Assembly: GCF_008801915.1 (NCBI RefSeq)
Contig: NZ_VZOV01000003.1
Coordinates: 1-64,000, forward strand
DNA length: 64,000 bases
Origin: Cupriavidus gilardii
GTDB lineage: Bacteria; Pseudomonadota; Gammaproteobacteria; Burkholderiales; Burkholderiaceae
Reading direction: 5' to 3'
The translations under genes and the position numbers were made by a program. Positions 51,984-61,541 of the stretch are shown one piece after another. Every line of letters starts with the position of its first letter. Position 1 is the stretch's first letter. A model generated the notes under the pieces. The model saw nothing but the letters and a program-made list of their open reading frames with translations, ran no database searches and was not told the origin of the DNA.

Positions 51984-53507
51984 TCAGAAGCGCGGCAGGT
52001 CCGGGTGCGGCAGCAGGCCGCGGCGCACATGCATCTTGCCGTATTCGGCGCAGCGCGCCAGCGTCGGGATGGCCTTGTCCGGATTGAGCAGCCGCGCCGG
52101 ATCGAACGCCGCCTTGACGCGCAGGAAGGCCTCGCGCTCCTCGGGCGCGAACTGCACGCACATCGAATTGAGTTTCTCGACACCGACGCCGTGTTCGCCG
52201 GTGACGGTGCCGCCGAGCTCGACGCAGGTCTCCAGGATGTCGGCGCCGAACAGCTCGGCGCGCTGCCACTCGTCATGGTCCGCGCCATCGAACAGGATCA
52301 GCGGATGCATGTTGCCGTCGCCGGCATGGAACACGTTGATGCAGCGCAGGCCGTACTTGTGCTCCATCTGCTCGATGCGCTTGAGCAGCGTGCCGATGTG
52401 CTTGCGCGGGATGGTGCCGTCCATGCAGTAGTAGTCGGGCGAGATCCGGCCCGCGGCGGGGAAGGCGTTCTTGCGGCCGCTCCAGAAGCGCAGCCGCTCG
52501 GGCTCGCTTTGCGACACCGCGATGCGGGTCGCGCCGGAGGCCCGCAGCACCTCGCTCATCCGCTCGATTTCCTCGGCGACTTCCTCGGGCGTGCCATCGG
52601 ATTCGCACAGCAGGATCGCGGCCGCGTCGAGGTCGTAGCCCGCATGGACGAATTCCTCGACCGCGGCGGTCGCCGGCTTGTCCATCATCTCGAGCCCGGC
52701 CGGGATGATGCCGGCCGCGATCACGTCGGCGACCGCATTGCCGCCTTTCTCGACGTCGTCGAAGCTGGCCATGATGACCTGCGCCAGCTGCGGGCGCGGC
52801 ACCAGCTTGACGGTGACCTCGGTGGTGACCGCCAGCATGCCTTCGGAGCCGATCAGTACCGCCAGCAGGTCCAGGCCCGGCGCATCGGGCGCGGCGCTGC
52901 CAAATTCGACGACCTCGCCTTCCATCGTGATCGCGCGCACGCGCAGCACGTTGTGAACGGTCAGGCCGTATTTCAGGCAATGCACGCCGCCGGAATTCTC
53001 GGCGACGTTGCCGCCGATGGTGCAGGCGATCTGCGACGAGGGATCGGGCGCGTAGTACAGGCCGTACGGCGCGGCGGCTTCGGAGATCGCCAGGTTGCGC
53101 ACGCCCGGCTGGACCACCGCGGTGCGCGACAGCGGATCGATCGACACGATGCGCTTGAACTTGGCCAGCGACAGCACCACGCCGCTGGCGATCGGCATCG
53201 CGCCGCCGGACAGGCTGGTGCCGGCGCCGCGCGGCACCACGGGCACGCGCAGCCGGTGGCACAGCCGCAGGATCGCGATCACCTGTTCCTCGCTATCGGG
53301 CAGCACCACCGCGAGCGGCACCTGGCGATAGGCCGCCAGGCCATCGCATTCATACGGCACGGTGTCTTCGGGGCGCGTCAGCAGCGCCGGCTCGGGAAGG
53401 ATGCGCGCGAGCTCGCGCAGCAGCTCGGCGGTCTGCTCGGGCGACAGCGCGGCGGCCAGCGCGGCGGAGGAGGCCGCGGGGATGGCGGCGTCTTGCGGGG
53501 CGTTCAT
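51984..53507 (-). CDS. glcD: Glycolate oxidase FAD-linked subunit GlcD
   Basis: GlcD is the main FAD subunit, oxidising glycolate (and often D-lactate) to the keto acid. It has 507 residues. The PCMH FAD domain shows VPRGAGTSLSGGAMPIASGV and IGGNVAENSGGVHCLKYGLT. The C-terminal domain has the metal/substrate region FHAGDGNMHPLILFD and GEHGVGVEKLNSM. It opens the glcD-channel-glcE-glcF-lrgAB run on the minus strand. Confidence 0.96.
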   Translation of the reverse strand: MNAPQDAAIPAASSAALAAALSPEQTAELLRELARILPEPALLTRPEDTVPYECDGLAAYRQVPLAVVLPDSEEQVIAILRLCHRLRVPVVPRGAGTSLSGGAMPIASGVVLSLAKFKRIVSIDPLSRTAVVQPGVRNLAISEAAAPYGLYYAPDPSSQIACTIGGNVAENSGGVHCLKYGLTVHNVLRVRAITMEGEVVEFGSAAPDAPGLDLLAVLIGSEGMLAVTTEVTVKLVPRPQLAQVIMASFDDVEKGGNAVADVIAAGIIPAGLEMMDKPATAAVEEFVHAGYDLDAAAILLCESDGTPEEVAEEIERMSEVLRASGATRIAVSQSEPERLRFWSGRKNAFPAAGRISPDYYCMDGTIPRKHIGTLLKRIEQMEHKYGLRCINVFHAGDGNMHPLILFDGADHDEWQRAELFGADILETCVELGGTVTGEHGVGVEKLNSMCVQFAPEEREAFLRVKAAFDPARLLNPDKAIPTLARCAEYGKMHVRRGLLPHPDLPRF

Positions 53508-53702
53508 GGCGACTCCTGTATGGCCTCGCGGCCCTGGCGGCGCGGGCGAGGCGGGGACGGCAGACTATAGCGCAGGCGATGGCCGTGCAGCCGCCGCCGC
53601 ACGTGAATTCGGCGCGCCGCGCCGATCAAATTCGTTCATGCCGGGGCGGCATCGCGGTGCTGCGCGGCGTTTCAGGCCGCGCCGGCGCCGCGCCTCACCA
53701 AC

Positions 53703-54593
53703 TCACCACTCGAGGCTGAGCAGCCAGTCGACGAAGTAGCGGGCCTCGGGCTTGAGCGGCGCCTGTTCGCGCTCGACGATGTAGTAGCCATGCGGCGACT
53801 CCGATTCGATATCGAGCAGCCGCACCATCTGGCCCAGCGACAGCCAGTGCCGCGCCATGCGCTGGCGCACCAGGGCCACGCCCTGATTCGAGGCGACCGC
53901 TTCGAGCATGAAGCCGATGTCGTTGAACTGCGGGCCGCTCTGCGGCTCCGGCCAGTCGAGCCCGGCGGTCTCGAACCACGGCTTCCACGGCTCCAGCGGA
54001 CTGCGCAGCAGCACCAGATTCGCCAGGTGCTCGGGGCGCGTGATCGAGCGCCCGTCGATCCGTTCATAGTACTCGCGGCCGCAGGCCGGAAACACCGGCT
54101 CGACCAGCAGCCGCGTGGTCTTCAGGTCCGGATAGCGGCCCGTGCCATAGCGGATCTCGACGTCGGTGTCCTCGGCCTTCACATCGAGGAAGGGGATCGC
54201 CAGCTGCAGTTCCAGGTCGATATGCGGGTAGAGCGCGCCGAACTCGGGCAGCCGCGGTACCAGATGCTGACGGCCGAAGGTCGGCGGCGTGGCGACCCGC
54301 AGCCGCGTGCGCATCTTGTTGTACTCGGGCCGGGCCAGTTCGTTCAGCGACTTGAGCGCGTCCTGCACATTGCGCAGATAGCGCGTGCCGGCCGCGGTCA
54401 GCCGCAGCGCGGTGTTGGCGCGCACGAACAGGTCTTCGCCCCACAGCTCCTCGAGGTTCTTGATCCGGTGCGACACCGCGCTGGGCGTCACCGACAGTTC
54501 CTCGGCCGCGCGGGCGAAGCTGCCCAGCCGCGACGCCGCCTCGAAGGCGATCAGCAGATGCAGCGGCGGGATGCGGTTGAACAGCGCGGCCAT
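53703..54593 (-). CDS. LysR-family transcriptional regulator
   Basis: A 296-residue regulator. The N-terminal helix-turn-helix is LGSFARAAEELSVTPSAVSH, followed by the linker helix and an effector domain of the periplasmic-binding fold. The start PPLHLLIAFEAASRLGSF resembles the GcvA-like subgroup. It lies 29 bases after the D-lactate-dehydrogenase-like gene on the same strand, which it may regulate in response to a hydroxy acid. This target is inference from position only. Confidence 0.93.
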   Translation of the reverse strand: MAALFNRIPPLHLLIAFEAASRLGSFARAAEELSVTPSAVSHRIKNLEELWGEDLFVRANTALRLTAAGTRYLRNVQDALKSLNELARPEYNKMRTRLRVATPPTFGRQHLVPRLPEFGALYPHIDLELQLAIPFLDVKAEDTDVEIRYGTGRYPDLKTTRLLVEPVFPACGREYYERIDGRSITRPEHLANLVLLRSPLEPWKPWFETAGLDWPEPQSGPQFNDIGFMLEAVASNQGVALVRQRMARHWLSLGQMVRLLDIESESPHGYYIVEREQAPLKPEARYFVDWLLSLEW

Positions 54594-54622
54594 GGTCGGT
54601 TTCGTATCGGCTTGGGTGCGGC

Positions 54623-56041
54623 TCAGCGGCTCGGGCGGAAGATCTTGCCCGGGTTCAGGATGCCGTTCGGGTCCAGCGCGCGCTTGATCGCGCGCATCAG
54701 GTCGAGCGCGTCCTCGCCATGCTCGCTGACCAGGAAATCCATCTTGTGCAGTCCCACGCCGTGCTCGCCGGTGCAGGTACCGCCCATCGCCAGCGCGCGC
54801 GCGACGATCGCCGCGTTCAGCGCCTCGGCCTGTTCCAGCTCCTCGGGCTTGTTCGGATCGGTCAGGATCGCCACGTGGAAATTGCCGTCGCCGACGTGGC
54901 CGACGATCGGGCAGGGCAGCCCGGAAGCGATCAGGTCGCGCTCGGTTTCGACCACGCAGTCGGCCAGACGCGAGATCGGCACGCAGACGTCGGTGGTCAC
55001 CGCGCGGCAACCGGGCTTGAGCTGCAGCATCGCAAAATAAGCGGTATGGCGGGCGTTCCATAGCCGGCTGCGGTCCTCCGGCCGGGTCGCCCATTCGAAG
55101 CCCTGGCCGCCATGCTCGGCGGTGATCTGCTGCACGGTCTCGGCCTGCTCGCGCACGCCGGCCTCGGTGCCGTGAAATTCGAAGAACAGGTGCGGGCTTT
55201 CCGGCAGCGTCAGGCGGTCGTGGCGGTTGATCGCGCGGATCGCCAGCGCGTCGACGAACTCGACCCGCGCCACCGGCACGCCGAGCTGGATCGTGTCGAT
55301 CACGGCCCGCACCGCGCTGCCCATGTCGGGAAAGGCGCAGACCGCGGCCGAGATCGCCTCGGGCTGCGGATACAGCCGCACCGTGATTTCGGTGATGATG
55401 CCCAGCGTGCCTTCGCTGCCGACGAACAGACGGGTCAGGTCGTAGCCGGCCGAGGACTTGCGGGCGTGAGTGCCGGTCTTGATCACGCGGCCGTCGGCGG
55501 TGACCACGGTCAGCGCCAGCACGTTCTCGCGCATGGTGCCGTAGCGCACGGCGTTGGTGCCCGACGCCCGCGTCGCGCACATGCCGCCCAGCGAGGCGTC
55601 GGCGCCCGGGTCGATCGGAAAGAACAGGCCCGTGTCCTTGATCTCCTGGTTCAGCTGCTTGCGGGTGACGCCCGGCTGAACGGTAACGGTCAGGTCTTCC
55701 GGCTGCACCGCCAGCACCTGGTTCATCTGCGACAGGTCCAGGCTGATGCCGCCGGCCACGGCCAGCAGATGCCCCTCCAGCGACGAGCCGGCGCCGTAGG
55801 GAATCAGCGGCACGCCATGGGCGTTGCATAGCCGGGCGACCTCGGCGACTTCCTCGGTGCTGTGGGCGAACACCACGGCATCGGGCGGGGCCGGCGGAAA
55901 CGGCGATTCGTCGCGGCCGTGGTGATCGCGCACGCCGGCCGAGGTGGTGAAGCGCTCGCCGAAGCGCGCCTGCAGGGCGTCGGCCACTTCCGGCGGCAAC
56001 GGACGGCGGGTCAGGGCGGCGTGGGGCGTGGGATGGTTCAT
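54623..56041 (-). CDS. FAD-linked D-lactate dehydrogenase-like oxidoreductase
   Basis: A 472-residue member of the FAD-binding PCMH/VAO superfamily, closest in layout to cytochrome-linked D-lactate dehydrogenases (LDHD/Dld2). Signatures are LIPYGAGSSLEGHLLAVAGG, CATRASGTNAVRYGTMRENV, VGHVGDGNFHVAIL and GEHGVGLHKMDFL. It would oxidise D-lactate or another D-2-hydroxy acid, passing electrons to cytochrome c or quinone. The start at 56041 is taken because upstream in-frame codons are Pro/Ala-rich and unconserved. It lies next to, but is not part of, the glcDEF run and has its own LysR gene. Confidence 0.92.
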   Translation of the reverse strand: MNHPTPHAALTRRPLPPEVADALQARFGERFTTSAGVRDHHGRDESPFPPAPPDAVVFAHSTEEVAEVARLCNAHGVPLIPYGAGSSLEGHLLAVAGGISLDLSQMNQVLAVQPEDLTVTVQPGVTRKQLNQEIKDTGLFFPIDPGADASLGGMCATRASGTNAVRYGTMRENVLALTVVTADGRVIKTGTHARKSSAGYDLTRLFVGSEGTLGIITEITVRLYPQPEAISAAVCAFPDMGSAVRAVIDTIQLGVPVARVEFVDALAIRAINRHDRLTLPESPHLFFEFHGTEAGVREQAETVQQITAEHGGQGFEWATRPEDRSRLWNARHTAYFAMLQLKPGCRAVTTDVCVPISRLADCVVETERDLIASGLPCPIVGHVGDGNFHVAILTDPNKPEELEQAEALNAAIVARALAMGGTCTGEHGVGLHKMDFLVSEHGEDALDLMRAIKRALDPNGILNPGKIFRPSR

Positions 56042-56241
56042 GCTGGTCTCCGGCGAGGCTGGGCGGGCTGGCTTGCCCTGGCTGGCCGCGGTGGCCATCA
56101 ATGGTCGTCATTCTGGGCGACCGCCGAGCCGCTGCCCTTGTCTGGATGCGGCCGCGTGGGGGCGGCCGGGTGTTGCGGACCCCGTTATTCTACGCCGCGT
56201 GCATGCCGCGCCATAATGCGGCTTCGACAGGGAGAACTTCC

Positions 56242-56793
56242 ATGGGCAATCGATTGAGCCGGATCGCCACCCGCACGGGCGATGCGGGCACCACCGGATT
56301 GGGCGACGGCAGCCGTACCGGCAAGGACAGCCTGCGCATCGCCGCGATCGGCGAGGTGGACGAACTGAACGCACAGCTCGGGGTGCTGCTGACCGAGGCG
56401 CTGCCCGACGACATCCGCGCCGCGCTGCTGCATATCCAGCACGACCTGTTCGATCTGGGCGGAGAGCTGTCGATTCCCGGCTACACCCTGGTCAAGCCGG
56501 AGCAGGTCGCCCAGCTCGACGACTGGCTGGCCCACTACAACGCCGATCTGCCGCGGCTGGCCGAATTCATCCTGCCCGGCGGCACCCGCGCGGCGGCGCT
56601 GGCCCATGTCTGCCGCACCGTCTGCCGGCGCGCCGAACGGGCGCTGGTCGCGCTGGGCGCTGTCGAAGCGGTCAACGAGGCGCCGCGCCAGTACCTGAAC
56701 CGGTTGTCGGACCTGCTGTTCGTGCTGGCCCGCGTCGCCAACCGGGCCGGCGGGCAGACCGACGTGCAATGGCAACGCGGCCGCAAGAATTGA
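56242..56793 (+). CDS. PduO-type cob(I)alamin adenosyltransferase
   Basis: A 183-residue ATP:corrinoid adenosyltransferase, which makes adenosylcobalamin. The ATP-binding N-terminus TRTGDAGTTGLGDGSR and the C-terminal RYLNRLSDLLFVLAR-type motif (here QYLNRLSDLLFVLARVANR) are diagnostic. GGAGAA precedes the ATG at good spacing. It is divergent from the D-lactate dehydrogenase gene and directly precedes the heat-shock promoter of dnaK. No other cobalamin genes are in the window. Confidence 0.95.
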   Translation: MGNRLSRIATRTGDAGTTGLGDGSRTGKDSLRIAAIGEVDELNAQLGVLLTEALPDDIRAALLHIQHDLFDLGGELSIPGYTLVKPEQVAQLDDWLAHYNADLPRLAEFILPGGTRAAALAHVCRTVCRRAERALVALGAVEAVNEAPRQYLNRLSDLLFVLARVANRAGGQTDVQWQRGRKN

Positions 56794-56902
56794 TTTGACA
56801 TAAGTGACGATTCGGGCGGATTCTCGCCCCCGACGGCGTCCCGGAAGCCCCCAGCGCGGCGCCCTAAAAACCAAGAAATTTACTCGGATTTGCTGGTTCC
56901 GC

Positions 56903-56931
56903 CCTTGAAAAGGTGCCGGCCGGCCACACTT
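56903..56931 (+). promoter_or_regulatory. Predicted sigma32 heat-shock promoter of dnaK
   Basis: CCCTTGAAAA (around 56903-56911) matches the sigma32 -35, and GCCACACTT (56923-56931) at about 13 bases spacing resembles its CCCCAT-T type -10. It lies about 60 bases before the dnaK start codon, where a heat-shock promoter is expected. Confidence 0.6.
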
Positions 56932-56988
56932 CGGCCTCAGGTTGAGTTGAGGCCGCGCGGATAGCGATGGCTCAAGAGGAGAGAATAA

Positions 56989-58944
<1,956 letters not shown>

Positions 58945-59129
58945 TGCGACGGACATGGGATGGCGCGGGCCTTCCGCCGGCGCCATGCCTGTCCCGACGC
59001 CGGGCGGCGGATATCGGACCAAGCGCGGACCTGCGGGCCGGCGCCGTCGGATTTCCCCGCTCGGCTTTTTGCTATTCGTCGACCGGCGCGCATGTGCGCG
59101 CGGATCGGCCAATCAGGGTTTGAGCCACC

Positions 59130-60263
59130 ATGGCAAAACGTGACTACTACGAAGTGCTCGGGGTAGGCAAGAACGCGAGCGACGACGACATCAAGAAGGC
59201 GTATCGCAAGCTCGCGATGAAGTACCACCCGGACCGCAATCCGGACAGCAAGGATGCGGAGGAGAAATTCAAGGAGGCCAAGGAGGCCTACGAGATGCTC
59301 TCCGACCCCGAAAAGAAGGCGGCCTACGACCAGTACGGCCACGCGGGCGTGGACCCGAACATGGCGGGCGGCTTCGGCGGTGCCCAGGGCTACGGCGGCT
59401 TCGCCGAGGCCTTCGGCGATATCTTCGGCGACATCTTTGGCCAGGCAGCCGGCGGCCGGCAACGCGGCGGTCCGCAGGTCTATCGCGGCGCCGACCTGCG
59501 CTACAGCATGGAGATCACGCTCGAGCAGGCCGCGCACGGCCACGAGGCGCAGATCCGCGTACCGCACTGGGACGACTGCGATCACTGCCACGGCAACGGC
59601 GCCGAGCCGGGCTCGCACGTCGAGACCTGCCCCACTTGTAAAGGCATCGGCCAGGTCCGTGTATCGCAGGGCTTCTTCACGATGCAGCAGACTTGCCCGA
59701 AGTGCCACGGCACCGGCAAGTACATCCCCAAGCCGTGCGTCAAATGCCACGGCCAGGGCAAGATCAAGACGCAGAAGACCCTCGAGGTCAAGATCCCGGC
59801 CGGCATCGACGAAGGCATGCGGATCCGCTCGACCGGCAACGGCGAACCCGGCATCAACGGCGGGCCTCCGGGCGACCTCTATGTCGAGGTCCATATCAAG
59901 CCGCACCCGGTGTTCGAGCGCGACGGCGACGATCTGCATTGCCAGATGCCGATCTCGTACGCTACCGCCGCGCTGGGCGGCGACCTCGAAGTGCCGACGC
60001 TGAACGGCAAGGCCAGCTTCCCGGTCCCCGAAGGTACCCAGACCGGCCGCACCTTCCGCCTGCGCGGCAAGGGCATCAAGGGCGTCCGCTCCGGCACGCC
60101 GGGCGACCTCTACGTGCACGTCAACGTCGAGACGCCGGTCAAGCTGACCGAAGCCCAGAAGGAGCTGCTGCGCCAGTTCGACCGCTCGGTCCACGAAGGC
60201 GGCTCGCGGCACAGTCCACAGGAGCAGTCCTGGCTGGATAAGGTGAAGAGTTTTTTTAGTTGA
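59130..60263 (+). CDS. dnaJ: Hsp40 co-chaperone DnaJ
   Basis: DnaJ delivers substrates to DnaK and stimulates its ATPase. The 377-residue protein has a J domain with HPD in [12 protein letters not shown], a Gly/Phe-rich linker (about 75-105) and four zinc-binding CxxCxGxG repeats: [32 protein letters not shown]. The C-terminal substrate-binding domain follows. The 185 bases after dnaK hold no separate terminator, so the two are likely co-transcribed. Confidence 0.98.
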   Translation: MAKRDYYEVLGVGKNASDDDIKKAYRKLAMKYHPDRNPDSKDAEEKFKEAKEAYEMLSDPEKKAAYDQYGHAGVDPNMAGGFGGAQGYGGFAEAFGDIFGDIFGQAAGGRQRGGPQVYRGADLRYSMEITLEQAAHGHEAQIRVPHWDDCDHCHGNGAEPGSHVETCPTCKGIGQVRVSQGFFTMQQTCPKCHGTGKYIPKPCVKCHGQGKIKTQKTLEVKIPAGIDEGMRIRSTGNGEPGINGGPPGDLYVEVHIKPHPVFERDGDDLHCQMPISYATAALGGDLEVPTLNGKASFPVPEGTQTGRTFRLRGKGIKGVRSGTPGDLYVHVNVETPVKLTEAQKELLRQFDRSVHEGGSRHSPQEQSWLDKVKSFFS

Positions 60264-60304
60264 GGCTTGCTTCCCTGCGGTCGGCGGGGAGCGCCAAAAA
60301 AGTC

Positions 60305-60337
60305 AGCCGCGCCCTTTGTTGGGCGCGGCTTTTTTTT
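60305..60337 (+). terminator. Rho-independent terminator after dnaJ
   Basis: AGCCGCGCCC, loop TTTGTT, GGGCGCGGCT and a run of eight T. A perfect 10-bp stem ends the dnaKJ operon and marks the border with the lower-GC accessory region. Confidence 0.95.
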
Positions 60338-60377
60338 GTACGTGAATCGTTATGTTCTAGCTACCTGTGCTGGGCAG

Positions 60378-61424
60378 TCATACGACGTTGCATAGGAGCT
60401 CGGCGCAAGTGCGATTCGGCTTGGACCGATGGGTGCCCGTTTCCGATTTCTTCGGCTGCGGCGGTATCCAGTCGATCCGCTTCGGCTCTACGAAGTGGAA
60501 GGTTTTGACATCCTGGCGCCAGGTTTCATTGGGTTCGTAGTCGGGGTGCACGACATGGAAGGTGTTGGCGAAGGCTTGATTCATCGATGCCTCGTTGTCG
60601 AATGGGCCGAGGAAGCTGAGCGGAACGCCCTTCATTTCCGCGGCTAGCAGGCGAAGTTTGTAGTGATTTGTCGAGATGTATGAGTCGGGACCTTGCTCCA
60701 GGTCAGCACAGATCAGCGAGATTGAGTGCTTCAACTTTTCTCGGCTGTAGCTTGTATCCCTCATTAGCACGTTGTAAGGACGGCAGTAGAAGCGATCGGC
60801 TTGGGGCGGAGCCGGAGGCAGTACTGGGGCGCCAGGGAAGTGGCGTTGCAGAAATCGCCCCTTCGGGCCGGGACCGTATAGCAGTTCAAAATCCTCCATG
60901 TCGATTACGCCGTTCAAAAGGCACGCCACTAGCACGATGTCGTGCCGCGAATCGTGCAGTGGCAACTTCCGAGCATCGGCTGCCGAGATTCCCAGCCGTG
61001 TGAGGTGATGTGCCTTGATCCCATCGGGATGGTCAGAGTCTCGTCGAACGTGTTGGACAAACAGGTCGAGGGTGTCAAAAAAAACCTTGCGCGTTATCTT
61101 GTCGGCAGCGTACGCGGAGGCTACGAGCAAGATGGCCGGAATCCCAAGAAGTCGTACGTGGGCGCCGTGAACTGTCAAATTCCGCGCTTTTAGCGTCTTC
61201 AGCATGTCGCTCTTATCCAGAGGCACTGGATTTTGTGGGTTGCAAGCGTTCGCAACACCATTTGCGGAGGAGGCGCTGAGCGCGATAGCGAATTGGTCCA
61301 AGCGCTTCTCGTCTGAGGGGAATGAATCGATGCAAGCGCGCGCAATGAATGCTGATGCACGACGCGCGTGATCCAGAGGGTTTAGCGTGTTGAATGGTGA
61401 GCGGCTAGTGGAGGCGTGGAGCAT
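60378..61424 (-). CDS. Unrecognised protein in lower-GC accessory region
   Basis: No family is recognised for this 348-residue protein. The start at 61424 is supported by AGGAG seven bases upstream. The N-terminus (MLHASTSRSPFNTLNPLD) is Ser/Thr-rich with no hydrophobic signal, which is compatible with a type III secretion signal. The body is mixed helical with HVRLLGIPAILLVASAYAAD as the only moderately hydrophobic segment. The C-terminus is Lys/Pro-rich and ends CAELLCNVV. Base composition is clearly less GC-rich than dnaJ and codon use is relaxed, as in acquired DNA. It is on the same strand as the next gene, 117 bases downstream of it. Effector, toxin or phage-derived origins are all open. 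Confidence 0.7.
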   Translation of the reverse strand: MLHASTSRSPFNTLNPLDHARRASAFIARACIDSFPSDEKRLDQFAIALSASSANGVANACNPQNPVPLDKSDMLKTLKARNLTVHGAHVRLLGIPAILLVASAYAADKITRKVFFDTLDLFVQHVRRDSDHPDGIKAHHLTRLGISAADARKLPLHDSRHDIVLVACLLNGVIDMEDFELLYGPGPKGRFLQRHFPGAPVLPPAPPQADRFYCRPYNVLMRDTSYSREKLKHSISLICADLEQGPDSYISTNHYKLRLLAAEMKGVPLSFLGPFDNEASMNQAFANTFHVVHPDYEPNETWRQDVKTFHFVEPKRIDWIPPQPKKSETGTHRSKPNRTCAELLCNVV

Positions 61425-61541
61425 GGTGTAACTCCTGGGATTGGATTGGGGAGCCGACTTGTGCTGCTCTGGGAACGGAACCGGTTGCGCAAATCGGGGA
61501 ATATGACGCACGGACTGATTTTGTCGCGGCTACCCGAGCAA

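Noticed and set aside
60264..60377. A tRNA or integration site after dnaJ that would explain the accessory island
   Set aside because: The interval contains only a strong terminator and no cloverleaf-forming sequence or flanking direct repeat.
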